Assembly: GCF_039862785.1 (NCBI RefSeq)
Contig: NZ_CP156795.1
Coordinates: forward strand, 1,488,001 to 1,552,000
DNA length: 64,000 nt
Source of the DNA: Acinetobacter sp. ANC 7912
GTDB lineage: Bacteria > Pseudomonadota > Gammaproteobacteria > Pseudomonadales > Moraxellaceae
Direction of reading: 5' to 3'
The translations under genes were made by a program, and so were the position numbers. Below are positions 44,374-53,413 of the stretch, one piece after another. The notes below the pieces were generated by a model. It did not search any database. It was not told the origin of the DNA and saw only the letters and a list, made by a program, of their open reading frames with translations. Numbering within the stretch: the stretch's first letter is position 1; each line of letters begins with the position of its first letter.

Positions 44374-45291
44374 CTAACTGTAATAATCCATCCTCATCTT
44401 AGAAAACCGCTCAAGCTGCTTCAAAAAACCTTCGAAATAGTTTTTTTGCTTTTCTTCAATTCTATAACCCGCATATAAGCTACGGCGCAAACCTTGAGGC
44501 GAAACACATTCCAAACGTCGTGACGATACCCATCCTTTCTGTTCATACTCACTTACAACCCAATCTGGTAATGCAGCAATTCCTCGACCACTAGCCACTA
44601 GCTGGATCAACATTTGGGTTAAGTCAGTAGTTCGAATTTTCTTAGGCATGATGTTCGCCGGAATAAATAAACATGACATGATATCCAAACGATGCTTATC
44701 TACTGGATAAGTGATCAAGGTTTCTTCTGCAAGTTCTTGTACTGTAATCTCTTTGGCACGCACCAACGGATGTGTATTAGATAAAACTAGCCGAGATTCA
44801 TACTCAAAAATTGGAAAATATTCGATTCCCTTCAGGGCTATTGGATCAGCAGTAATCAGCAGATCAAACTCACCTGTTTGCAAAAGCTCATGTGGATTCG
44901 CTTCAAAACCAGAAGCAAAATCTAAATCAACATCGGGATATTGACTACGGTACTGATTCAGAAGTGGCATCAACCAGTCAAAACAACTATGACACTCTGA
45001 AGAAAAAATAATGCGTCCTGTTTGTCCATGAACAATACGAGTAATATCGCTTTGTGCTATTTGAACTTGAGGCAAGATTTCATCTGCCAACTTCAATAGG
45101 CGTAATCCAACATTTGAAAAACTAACCGGACGAGTCTTACGGTTCACAACTTCCACACCAAACCATTGATCCAACTCACGCAGTTGATGCGATACTGCAG
45201 ACGGCGTTAAACATAAATCACTTGCTGCCGCGACTAAAGAGCCATGTTCACGTATAGCGCTAAGTGTCTTTAAGTGTCGTAATTCAATCAT
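44374..45291 (-). CDS. metR: MetR-like LysR-family regulator
   Basis: 305 residues. N-terminal winged HTH (HLKTLSAIREHGSLVAAASDLCLTPSAVSHQLRELDQWFG, residues 5-45) and a type 2 periplasmic-binding-like effector domain (GRIIFSSECHSCFDWLMPLL from about 92). The HSCFDWL segment is typical of MetR, which senses homocysteine and activates methionine synthase genes. It lies at the end of a methionine gene group on the same strand, and a perfect MetR box stands about 100 bases upstream, consistent with autoregulation. Confidence 0.85.
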   Translation of the reverse strand: MIELRHLKTLSAIREHGSLVAAASDLCLTPSAVSHQLRELDQWFGVEVVNRKTRPVSFSNVGLRLLKLADEILPQVQIAQSDITRIVHGQTGRIIFSSECHSCFDWLMPLLNQYRSQYPDVDLDFASGFEANPHELLQTGEFDLLITADPIALKGIEYFPIFEYESRLVLSNTHPLVRAKEITVQELAEETLITYPVDKHRLDIMSCLFIPANIMPKKIRTTDLTQMLIQLVASGRGIAALPDWVVSEYEQKGWVSSRRLECVSPQGLRRSLYAGYRIEEKQKNYFEGFLKQLERFSKMRMDYYS

Positions 45292-45383
45292 GAAAGATCC
45301 AAACCATTGGGAAAAGCCTTATCTGTCAGAGACAGCATACGGTAATGAAACTTAAAGATGTATAAATCTCAACTTTCATTGAT

Positions 45384-45406
45384 TTGAGTGAATCAAATTC
45401 ACTCAA
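45384..45406. promoter_or_regulatory. MetR box upstream of metR
   Basis: TGAATCAAATTCA (45389-45401) fits TGAA-N5-TTCA and is embedded in a longer palindrome with TTGAGTGAAT/ATTCACTCAA arms. Confidence 0.7.
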
Positions 45407-45431
45407 TATGAATACATATTACTTATGCTTA

Positions 45432-45926
45432 TTAAACTGTTTCGACCTCACCAATCTGATGATAAGCACGGTTAAAATAGACCAGGCTTTCCTCTTGTTG
45501 ACTTTGTTTGATGGCTAATACACGACATAAGAAAATGCTATGTGTGCCAACATTTTTAATCTCTTCTATCTTGCAATCAAAACTTACCAAAGCATCTTCT
45601 AAAATCGGAGCACCTGTTTTGAGTGTGGTCCAACTCCCAAGTTTGAAACGGTCTTCAGAATTGAATTTGCTTGATGCAAATGCATTTGAGAGCTGTTCAT
45701 GCTGTGTGCTGAGTACATTGACTGATAGCACTTTATTTTCAATAAAATGTGCATGAGAACGAGAGGATTGATTCATACAAACCAGTAATGTTGGTGGTGT
45801 ATCGGTGACACTACATACCGCAGATGCAGTAAAGCCATGCATCCCTGCTGTACCTTGTGTTGTAATAACATTTACAGCAGTCGTCAATAAAGACATTGCA
45901 TTTCTAAAGTCAGTTGCTTCAATCAT
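45432..45926 (-). CDS. Flavin reductase (HpaC-like)
   Basis: 164 residues of the flavin-reductase-like split-barrel family: FRNAMSLLTTAVNVITT (residues 7-23), GFTASAVCSVTDTPPTLLVCMNQ (about 31-53, the FMN-phosphate loop) and a C-terminal VYFNRAYHQI. Such proteins supply reduced flavin to partner monooxygenases. Its place 99 bases after mesD suggests it feeds electrons to the oxygen-dependent MesD/MesX methionine synthesis; this is inference. No signal peptide. Confidence 0.8.
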   Translation of the reverse strand: MIEATDFRNAMSLLTTAVNVITTQGTAGMHGFTASAVCSVTDTPPTLLVCMNQSSRSHAHFIENKVLSVNVLSTQHEQLSNAFASSKFNSEDRFKLGSWTTLKTGAPILEDALVSFDCKIEEIKNVGTHSIFLCRVLAIKQSQQEESLVYFNRAYHQIGEVETV

Positions 45927-46025
45927 CTCTTTGATCTCAAATGTATATAATTGGCGTGGTGCTTCGAATCAAGCAGAAGCGAATGATGGATGAATCTTTC
46001 GCCCCTGCTCTCGTCCCCTTTGGTG

Positions 46026-47054
46026 TCAAGCACAAAGCTCCTGGCGAACAATGGCAGCTCCTGCACTTAACGCTTCAAGCTTGCCACGTGCCACTTGACG
46101 AGACAGCGGTGTCATACCACAGTTGGTTGAAGGATACAGCTTGTCTGCATCGACGAACTGAAGTGCCTTGCGTAAAGTATCGGCCACTTCGTCAGGTGTT
46201 TCGATCTGATTAGTTGCGACATCAATGGCACCGACCATCACTTTCTTGCCACGAATCAGTTCAATTAAATCCATCGGTACACGTGAGTTTTGGCACTCTA
46301 AGGACACAATATCAATCTTGGATTTTTGCAGTTTAGGGAAAGCTTCTTCGTACTGACGCCATTCTGAACCCAAGGTCTTTTTCCAGTCTGTGTTGGCTTT
46401 AATACCATAGCCATAGCAAATGTGAACGGCTGTTTCACATTTCAGACCTTCAAGCGCGCGTTCCAGAGTTGCCACCCCCCAGTCATTCACTTCATCAAAG
46501 AACACGTTAAATGCTGGTTCATCGAACTGGATGATGTCTACTCCTGCTGCTTCGAGTTCCAGAGCTTCCTGATTCAGAATCTTGGCAAATTCCCAGGCCA
46601 GTTTTTCACGGCTCTTATAGTGACCATCGTACAGTGTATCAATCATCGTCATTGGACCAGGTAATGCCCATTTGATCGGTTGATTGGTTTGGCTACGTAA
46701 GAATTTGGCATCCTCAACAAAGACAGGCTGTTTACGAGAAACTTCACCTACAACTGATGGTACGCTGGCATCGTAACGGTTACGGATACGAACGGTTTCA
46801 CGTTTCTCAAAATCCACACCTTCAAGATGTTCAATAAATGTGGTGACAAAGTGCTGACGGGTTTGTTCACCATCGCTGACAATATCAATGCCTGCTTGAC
46901 GTTGTTCATGTAAAGATAACTTCAGTGCATCACGTTTCGCCTCTAAAAGTTCTTCACCTTCAAGTTTCCACGCAGACCACAGCTTTTCAGGTTCAGCAAG
47001 CCAAGATGGTTTCGGTAAGCTGCCTGCTGTTGAGGTAGGAAGTAAAATTGCCAT
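46026..47054 (-). CDS. mesD: Core-type methionine synthase (MesD-like)
   Basis: 342 residues, i.e. only the C-terminal catalytic barrel of MetE (full MetE is about 750). Substrate and zinc motifs are visible: DIVSDGEQTR (about 59-68), QFDEPAFNVF (about 175), VHICYGYG (about 211, zinc His and Cys), LECQNSR (about 253) and STNCGMTPL (about 316, zinc Cys). The lack of the N-terminal folate domain and the DUF1852 neighbour identify the MesD group described in Acinetobacter, which makes methionine from homocysteine without methylfolate and needs MesX and oxygen. It follows mesX by 49 bases on the same strand. Confidence 0.85.
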   Translation of the reverse strand: MAILLPTSTAGSLPKPSWLAEPEKLWSAWKLEGEELLEAKRDALKLSLHEQRQAGIDIVSDGEQTRQHFVTTFIEHLEGVDFEKRETVRIRNRYDASVPSVVGEVSRKQPVFVEDAKFLRSQTNQPIKWALPGPMTMIDTLYDGHYKSREKLAWEFAKILNQEALELEAAGVDIIQFDEPAFNVFFDEVNDWGVATLERALEGLKCETAVHICYGYGIKANTDWKKTLGSEWRQYEEAFPKLQKSKIDIVSLECQNSRVPMDLIELIRGKKVMVGAIDVATNQIETPDEVADTLRKALQFVDADKLYPSTNCGMTPLSRQVARGKLEALSAGAAIVRQELCA

Positions 47055-47103
47055 AACTAATCTTCTTTCTTTAAATTCGCAAATCTGTAAATATCTTGAG
47101 TTT

Positions 47104-48102
47104 TTAAGCAGCTTGGTTTTTCTGGGCTGTTTCTACTTTGAAATTGGCAGCCCATTCATCAAGGATGTGTTTATATGGCTTGATGAAGTTTTCTTCAGTC
47201 CATTTGCCTTGTTTCACAGCTAACTGACCACGTTCAACTCGGTCATAGACAACACGCGTCAATGAATAATCGCCATAACTCAAGCTTGGTTGATACACCA
47301 CACCTGCAGGTGAATTGGTATTGTAGATTTCAGGACGATAGATGCGTTGGAAGCTTTCCATGGTGCTAATGGCACTGATCAATTCAAAATCGGTGTAATC
47401 ACGTAACAAGTCCCCTGCGCAGTAGAATGCGAGTGGCGCGTTCGCACCTTGAGGCTTAAAGTAACGTACGCTTAAACCCATTTTGGCAAAGTAGGCATCA
47501 GTACGAGAGTAATCATCATTAGTGTATTCCACACCGAGTACTGGATGTACATTGGCAGTTTGGTAATACGTTTTGGTTGTCGAAACACTTAAGCAGATCA
47601 CTGGCTGTTTTTTGAATTCAGCTTTAAACACATCAGAATTCACTAAATGTAAATAAAGCTTGCCGTGCAGGTCGCCAAAGTCTTCTGGCATTTCATTAAA
47701 CTTACAACCTAGTGCTGGTAGTACCACGCTAAAGTCATAATCACGCACATACGATGAGAAACTGTTACCAATCATGCCTTCAATACGTTCACCCGTTTGA
47801 TGGTCAATGATGGTACTTTTTAGGGTTTCAATAAATGGAAACGTTTGGCCGTTGCCTTCGATATCAATTTCAGCAGAGATAATATCGATTTCAAGTGAAT
47901 AGCGATCACCTTTTGGATTATCTACCGTTGCCAAGCTATTAAAACGGTTATTGATCATCGCCAAGGTACGACGCAGGTTTTCTTCACGGCTTTCCCCGCG
48001 TGCCAAATTGGCAAAGTTCGTAGTCAAACGTGTGCTGTTTGCTGGCTCATAGTTCTCATCAAAACGAATACGTTTAATTGAACATGCAAATTTGTTACTC
48101 AT
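47104..48102 (-). CDS. mesX: DUF1852 protein MesX, partner of MesD
   Basis: 332 residues, cytosolic, covering the whole DUF1852 family: FACSIKRIRFDENYEPANSTRLTTNFANLARG at the start, VLGVEYTNDDYSRTDAYFAKMGLSVRYF in the middle. By family knowledge it is required with MesD for folate-independent methionine synthesis, presumably delivering the methyl group; chemistry is unproven. First gene of the mesX-mesD group. A MetR box lies about 105 bases upstream. Confidence 0.85.
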   Translation of the reverse strand: MSNKFACSIKRIRFDENYEPANSTRLTTNFANLARGESREENLRRTLAMINNRFNSLATVDNPKGDRYSLEIDIISAEIDIEGNGQTFPFIETLKSTIIDHQTGERIEGMIGNSFSSYVRDYDFSVVLPALGCKFNEMPEDFGDLHGKLYLHLVNSDVFKAEFKKQPVICLSVSTTKTYYQTANVHPVLGVEYTNDDYSRTDAYFAKMGLSVRYFKPQGANAPLAFYCAGDLLRDYTDFELISAISTMESFQRIYRPEIYNTNSPAGVVYQPSLSYGDYSLTRVVYDRVERGQLAVKQGKWTEENFIKPYKHILDEWAANFKVETAQKNQAA

Positions 48103-48207
48103 GGAGATTCACAACCTTAAATTTTTAAAATAAAAGCAAAATTTCTGAATGGGCTTATTTAAGCGTGAATTTCTAAATGAGTAAAACGATATAAATTCAG
48201 TTAAAGT

Positions 48208-48220
48208 TGAAGGAAATTCA
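48208..48220. promoter_or_regulatory. MetR box upstream of mesX
   Basis: TGAAGGAAATTCA, a perfect TGAA-N5-TTCA; on the minus strand it precedes mesX, so metR product probably activates the operon. Confidence 0.65.
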
Positions 48221-48288
48221 CTTTAAGGTATTCTCCAAACGATTTACTAAATATTTTCCTAAATATCGATCTCTACCTGAAAAAACAG

Positions 48289-48314
48289 AAACCTCCCCAG
48301 TCTGGGGAGGTTTT
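48289..48314 (-). terminator. Terminator of the TonB receptor gene
   Basis: Perfect stem AACCTCCCC/GGGGAGGTT with a T-rich minus-strand tail, 22 bases past the stop codon. Confidence 0.85.
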
Positions 48315-48335
48315 CATGGAATATTTCCAAATTGA

Positions 48336-50447
48336 TTAGAATGTATATTTCAGAGAAAAACGATAACTACGGTCTTCTGCTGGGTGTATATGCTGATCTA
48401 CAAACCCTTCACGGCTATCTGAAGCTGCATCGCACTCAGGTGTAGAACGTTCATTGGCTAAACAGGACTCATACAGGTATTCAATGTCATTCACTTTACG
48501 GTTGAACAAATTCAGCACATCCAGTTTTGCCTCTAGATTTTTAGAAATCTCGTAGCCAGCTTGTAGATTGACCAAAGTTGATGCACTTGATTTCACACTG
48601 TTATCTTCAATCAGCGGTCTTGCACCAAAGTAACGCATTCTTAAGCCAATGCTCCATGGTTGTGCAGGTGTGTAAATAATTCCAGCGGATGCAGTTCTAT
48701 TAATCGCACCAGGAATGTACCTCCCTTCCTCAGCATGGTCTTTATATCGTGCTTTGGATAAGGCCAAATCAACATCTACCATCCAATTGTCATTTGGCTT
48801 ATAGAAGTTACTCACCTCAATACCTTGACGACGACTCGGACGGCTCGCTTCAGTTGTACCCGCGTCACCCACAAAGAGTAACTCCGAATCTGAATCCAAT
48901 TGCCACAATGCAATGGTGGTATTTAAATTTGGCAACCACTGTCCACGAACGCCAAGTTCCGCATTTTTCGTTCTTACCAGTGGATCTACGGCATCTATTT
49001 GTTCTAGATAACTTTCATCTCGCGGATCTGGATTGATTTTAATGGTCGTCCCACGTGCATCATTGCTATGAAAACCGTAAGCATAATTCACGTAATATTC
49101 GGTATTCGCCCATGGACCAAAAACCAAATTCAGTTTTGGACTGAAAATGTGGTCATCTGTATGACCCGAGTTTACTGCTAAATCTGAATCTACATCGAAA
49201 TTGAAGTAGTCTGTACGCAGACCTGTAATACTCCTGAACCATGGTGTCCATTGCACCTGATTCTCTGCCCAAACCCCGACGTTATATTCTTTCACCTGAT
49301 CTTCACGGATAGTATTAAAACGTTGGCGACCTTGTGTCTGATAGAGGCCTAATCCATCTATATCATCAAAACGTGTAGATGCGCCTATTCGGATAATCAC
49401 CAACCGATTATCCCAGTGACTGTGCCAATTATGCTGGACAGCTCCACCAAAGATATAACGATCCTCCGCCTGTTCAAACTGATCGCCACGCTCTGCATCC
49501 GTAAGATAATAAGTAAAATTAGAGAACAGATTTAATTTGGAATGAATGCCATATAGATTGAACTCTGTTTGTTGATCGTCATGTGTCACCAGCTTTTCAA
49601 AGGCAATGGATGTACGGGTGGTCTCTCCACCATCACTTGGATCGAGCGTACCAAAACGTCCAATTAAGCCCTGTTCAACTGCACGCTGAGCCACCTGATC
49701 TGTCGAATTCCAGCTGGAATCGTAATGATTGCCTGTTAAGCTCCAGCCATTCTTTTCATCACCATGTGTGTATTTTAATAAATAGTTTTGTTTTTTTAGA
49801 TTTTGATCTCTATCCCATGGCCCATCATTGCTTAAACCTTCTACGGCACCAAGCAATGTACCGTCTGCAATTTCTGCAGCTTCAGCAGCAATGATACGTT
49901 TGTAATCGTGTGAACCTAATGTCATTTGTACAAATGGACGATCAAGTGTGCTGATGGTTTTGAGTTTGACACTACCTGCCGAAGCAAAATCACCATCAGC
50001 AGCCTCATTAGAACCTTTATGATAATGCAGGTTTTCAATAAGTTCAGGGATAACAAAATTTATGTCTGTATATCCCTGCCCATGTGCATGGGTCACCATA
50101 TTTAATGGCATACCATCAACCGAGGTCGCGAAGTCTGTCCCATGATCGAGGTTAAAGCCACGTAAAAAGTATTGATTAGCTTTACCATCACCACTGTGTT
50201 GGGTCACGATTAAACCCGGTACAGTTTCTAGAACTTCAGCAGGTCGAAGCATAGGCCGATTTTTGAGTTGTTCTTTAGTGACCGTTCCTTGGGTAGCTGA
50301 ATATGCAATACCATTTTGGCTTTCAGAATCGGCATGTGCAAAAATGTGAATGGTTTCAAGTTGGGGATAAAGCGTTCCACCAGCAAAAGCAAAATTAAAT
50401 AAATTCCCAGTGGCAAAAAGTCCGATGGTTAATGCTTTTAATCTCAT
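48336..50447 (-). CDS. TonB-dependent outer-membrane receptor
   Basis: 703 residues. Signal peptide at 1-22 (LFATGNLFNFAFAGG), TonB-box-like ETIHIFA (about 32-38), plug domain (MLRPAEVLETVPGLIVTQHSGDGKANQYFLRGFNLDHGTDF, about 62-105) and a 22-strand barrel ending in YRFSLKYTF with the C-terminal Phe needed for BAM assembly. A His-rich plug segment (MVTHAHGQGY, NLHYHKG) could contact a metal, but the ligand cannot be assigned. It has its own terminator and no obvious operon partner. Length is normal for the family. Confidence 0.88.
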   Translation of the reverse strand: MRLKALTIGLFATGNLFNFAFAGGTLYPQLETIHIFAHADSESQNGIAYSATQGTVTKEQLKNRPMLRPAEVLETVPGLIVTQHSGDGKANQYFLRGFNLDHGTDFATSVDGMPLNMVTHAHGQGYTDINFVIPELIENLHYHKGSNEAADGDFASAGSVKLKTISTLDRPFVQMTLGSHDYKRIIAAEAAEIADGTLLGAVEGLSNDGPWDRDQNLKKQNYLLKYTHGDEKNGWSLTGNHYDSSWNSTDQVAQRAVEQGLIGRFGTLDPSDGGETTRTSIAFEKLVTHDDQQTEFNLYGIHSKLNLFSNFTYYLTDAERGDQFEQAEDRYIFGGAVQHNWHSHWDNRLVIIRIGASTRFDDIDGLGLYQTQGRQRFNTIREDQVKEYNVGVWAENQVQWTPWFRSITGLRTDYFNFDVDSDLAVNSGHTDDHIFSPKLNLVFGPWANTEYYVNYAYGFHSNDARGTTIKINPDPRDESYLEQIDAVDPLVRTKNAELGVRGQWLPNLNTTIALWQLDSDSELLFVGDAGTTEASRPSRRQGIEVSNFYKPNDNWMVDVDLALSKARYKDHAEEGRYIPGAINRTASAGIIYTPAQPWSIGLRMRYFGARPLIEDNSVKSSASTLVNLQAGYEISKNLEAKLDVLNLFNRKVNDIEYLYESCLANERSTPECDAASDSREGFVDQHIHPAEDRSYRFSLKYTF

Positions 50448-50622
50448 CTTAATCCCTATAAGTATAATGCGCCCCTTACAAGCAAAACGTATGCCAAATA
50501 TCTATTTTTATTAATTTTTAAATTTACCTAACGATATATTTTGGGAATAATCTCGAATTTTCCATTGAAGAACTTATCATTCTCTAATTACTTCTATTTA
50601 TAATTTAACTAAAACTTGGCAA

Positions 50623-51144
50623 CTAATGCCGAACAAATAGCTTTTTTTCTGGCTCAGGTAACTGATGCGCTAAAAGACCTTCTATAGTAAAAACAGCTAT
50701 TTTGACTCTCGTTTCCATTTGATCTGCGGAAACACCTATCTGTTGTAATTCCAAACGGAATAACGCTTCTACCATGGTATGAAATCGCTCATGCCACTCT
50801 TTCAACTCGGGTGAAAACTTTAATCTGGCATGTACAGTACTCACTAGACGATTCACCAATTGCAGCTGATCCACCACCCAGATCAGGCGTTCAGAAAGCT
50901 CCTTTTCGGATTGCATCATGTATTCATTTGCATGCCTGGTTAATTCCGCATTGAGAATACTCACCAGCAGTTCATCTTTATTTTTGAAATACCAATAAAT
51001 GGTATTCGGCGCAACTTGAGCTTCCACGGCGATACGGCTCATGGATGTCTCATCATACCCTTCAGTCAGAAACAACAAACGTGCAGCATCAATGATCTCT
51101 TGTTGTTTTTGTTCTCGATCTTGTACACGTTTATTACGGGCCAT
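50623..51144 (-). CDS. TetR-family regulator
   Basis: 173 residues. N-terminal HTH (RRLLFLTEGYDETSMSRIAVEAQVAPNTIYWYFKNKDELLVSIL region, about 20-62) with the canonical TIYWYFKNKDEL, and a short C-terminal ligand domain. It is divergent from the alpha/beta hydrolase at 51395, and the gap holds two strong palindromes, so it most likely represses that gene and itself. The ligand is unknown. Confidence 0.85.
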   Translation of the reverse strand: MARNKRVQDREQKQQEIIDAARLLFLTEGYDETSMSRIAVEAQVAPNTIYWYFKNKDELLVSILNAELTRHANEYMMQSEKELSERLIWVVDQLQLVNRLVSTVHARLKFSPELKEWHERFHTMVEALFRLELQQIGVSADQMETRVKIAVFTIEGLLAHQLPEPEKKLFVRH

Positions 51145-51214
51145 TCAGATTTCTCACTCTTCTAGTAATTAAAGTTCTATCGCATAAAACTATCAAAAAC
51201 AGCATCGTAAATAT

Positions 51215-51276
51215 TTCTTGAATAGTATTCAAGAATATAGTTAAATTTAGTTATCTTGATTGTCATTCAAGATAAC
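51215..51276. promoter_or_regulatory. Twin palindromic operators between TetR and hydrolase genes
   Basis: TTCTTGAATA g TATTCAAGAA (51215-51235, perfect) and GTTATCTTGA n7 TCAAGATAAC (51250-51276, perfect 10-bp arms) share TCTTGA; both lie between the divergent genes. Confidence 0.65.
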
Positions 51277-51394
51277 GTAAAAGAATAATAATGCACTATG
51301 GATTGATCAAAATAAGTTTAATTTTCTGGTGCATTCTTCAATAAAAATGAGATGGAAGGTAGCCATCGAAAAATCTAAGAGCAGGCAAACATAT

Positions 51395-52315
51395 ATGTCA
51401 GACCGCAAATATCCTGATACCTCACATATCAAGAAATCTGTCCTTGAATCTACATTTTTAACCGATGGCACCCTTTGCTCGGCAACATTACATGTTCCAA
51501 ACGAGTGTAAAAATCAGAAACTTCCAGCAGTTCTTATGGTGGGTGGTTGGGGAAGTATTCAAGGTGCATTAACCGACTCTTTTATCAATCACTTTGTTGC
51601 CCAAGGTTATGCGGTAATGGAGTTCGACTATCCAGGTTGGGGACGTAGTGCTGGCTTACCACGGCAAGATATCAATCCGTGGAAACGCGTAAAAACTGCT
51701 CACCAGGCATTAGCACATCTGAAATCCTTATCCCAAGTAGATGCTGACAACATCATTGTTTGGGGGACTTCATTTGGTGGTGGACACGTAGTGGACTTGG
51801 CAGCAAAGCATCCTGAATTAAAAGGCGCGATTATCCAGGTTCCTATGCTTGATGGCATCAAAACTGTTCGCTCTGTTCCCCTCCCACAAATGTTTAAATT
51901 CTTAGGGTATGGTCTGGCAGACAGAATTAAACCTGGTGAACGCATTTGTATTCCCACTGTTTCTCAACCAGGTCAATTGGGAGCCATGGATCGTGATCAG
52001 GCCTGGAATGCCATGGAACTTGCCAAAGAAAAGTTGAATATAGACTATGACAATCGGGTAACTGCACGGTCCTTATTAACCATGGGATTCTATCGCCCAT
52101 GGAAACGGTTAAAACAGGTCAAAGTTCCTATGCTGATTATTGGAGCGAAACAAGATACTGTCGCACCTTTTGTTCCTGAAAAAATTGAAAAGGTGAAGAA
52201 TCCTTTCCTGCAAGTTATCGAAATGGAAGCCGATCATTTTGATCCATACTTCGAGCCTTATTTCTCAAAAAATGTCGGATACCAGTTGAATTTTCTTAAG
52301 AATTTAAATGGATGA
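51395..52315 (+). CDS. Alpha/beta hydrolase
   Basis: 306 residues from ATG 51395; an upstream GTG at 51329 would add 22 residues that look non-conserved. Motifs: oxyanion region LMVGGWGSIQG, nucleophile elbow GTSFGGGH, acid near GAKQDTVAPF and catalytic His in ADHFDPYF. Members of this DUF-type hydrolase branch cleave esters; the substrate is unknown. It resembles the hydrolase at 52466 in the ends (GAKQD...HFD) and lies near a flavin monooxygenase, which suggests joint breakdown of a ketone or ester. Followed by a two-way terminator. Confidence 0.8.
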   Translation: MSDRKYPDTSHIKKSVLESTFLTDGTLCSATLHVPNECKNQKLPAVLMVGGWGSIQGALTDSFINHFVAQGYAVMEFDYPGWGRSAGLPRQDINPWKRVKTAHQALAHLKSLSQVDADNIIVWGTSFGGGHVVDLAAKHPELKGAIIQVPMLDGIKTVRSVPLPQMFKFLGYGLADRIKPGERICIPTVSQPGQLGAMDRDQAWNAMELAKEKLNIDYDNRVTARSLLTMGFYRPWKRLKQVKVPMLIIGAKQDTVAPFVPEKIEKVKNPFLQVIEMEADHFDPYFEPYFSKNVGYQLNFLKNLNG

Positions 52316-52371
52316 AACCAAAGAAATCTATTTAATGTAAAGCAATCAATTGAAAGTACTACGTACCTGAC

Positions 52372-52406
52372 AAAAAGCAGCCTAATTTTGTATCAGGCTG
52401 CTTTTT
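52372..52406. terminator. Bidirectional terminator between convergent hydrolases
   Basis: AAAAAGCAGCCT pairs with AGGCTGCTTTTT across an 11-base loop. Confidence 0.8.
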
Positions 52407-52465
52407 CATTAGGGATCTGACTCTGCATAGGATTCTCTATCGATTGATGCTTTCAATGCTTGGAA

Positions 52466-53329
52466 TCACCTAAGTTGCTGAAGAAACCTAAAATGTTGTG
52501 ACTGAATCCGATTCATGAACGGCTGATGAAATAGATCGAAATGCCCACATTCCTCTTCAAAATACTCGATATGGCCTGATTTTTGGGCGGTCTTACGTGT
52601 TCTTGAAATCGGAATCAATGAATCTTGCTTAGCTCCAACGATCAAGGTCGGCGTTTGAATTTTATGGCTGATCGCGATGGGGCGATAAAATGGGATCGTC
52701 AATACAATTCTGGCAGGTACTTGATTATCCCAATGCTGATTTTCAGGAATTAACGAGTAATATCCATCATAGCAATCTTTGCCTGAAAGTACTGCAAACC
52801 GGTTTTTGGCAACCACGCTCATATTCTTGGCTTTTCCAAAAACACGATAGCACATATCCGTAAGCGCTAAGAAAGTTGCAGGCAAAAGATATTGGATTGG
52901 ATATTTGCAAAGGCTTGCCAATCCGTCGACATGGGGAAAATTGGCAATGACGGCACGGTAATTCTGCTCACTGGCAAGTGTTAAGACATGTCCCCCGCTA
53001 AAGGAATATCCCCATAAAATGAGGTCTTTTTCAGTCAGATTGAACTCATCTTTAATATATTGAATGACCGCTTTCCAATCCTTCAATTGACTGTTTTTAT
53101 CAACGAGATTTTTATATTTTCCACTACTCTTACCAAATCCGCGATGATCAAAACAGCAAATATTATAGCCCTGTTCCAGATAAGCTTGAATGTAAAGGTC
53201 TAGAGCGCAACTTTTATCACCACCCAAGCCATGTGCCATGATTACAAAGGGTAAGTCTTTATTATTTATATATAAATCAGCCTGAATGTGAAACGACTCT
53301 ATGGGAATTAGAATATTTTTTATCTGCAT
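52466..53329 (-). CDS. Alpha/beta hydrolase
   Basis: 287 residues starting at ATG 53329, 7 bases after AAGGA. Motifs: MAHGLGGDKSCALD (oxyanion loop), CCFDHRGFGKSSGK, nucleophile GYSFSGGH, acid GAKQDSLIP and His ECGHFDLFH. It precedes, on the same strand, nothing else; upstream lies the monooxygenase with an 81-base gap, so the two may be co-transcribed and act in sequence (oxygenation to an ester, then hydrolysis). Substrate not assignable. Confidence 0.82.
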   Translation of the reverse strand: MQIKNILIPIESFHIQADLYINNKDLPFVIMAHGLGGDKSCALDLYIQAYLEQGYNICCFDHRGFGKSSGKYKNLVDKNSQLKDWKAVIQYIKDEFNLTEKDLILWGYSFSGGHVLTLASEQNYRAVIANFPHVDGLASLCKYPIQYLLPATFLALTDMCYRVFGKAKNMSVVAKNRFAVLSGKDCYDGYYSLIPENQHWDNQVPARIVLTIPFYRPIAISHKIQTPTLIVGAKQDSLIPISRTRKTAQKSGHIEYFEEECGHFDLFHQPFMNRIQSQHFRFLQQLR

Positions 53330-53413
53330 CACGCATTCCTTGTAATACGGTTCTTTTTTTAATTATTTGTAATAAGTGCAGGGAGCACTTATTACAAAAC
53401 TTACCGCATTTAG

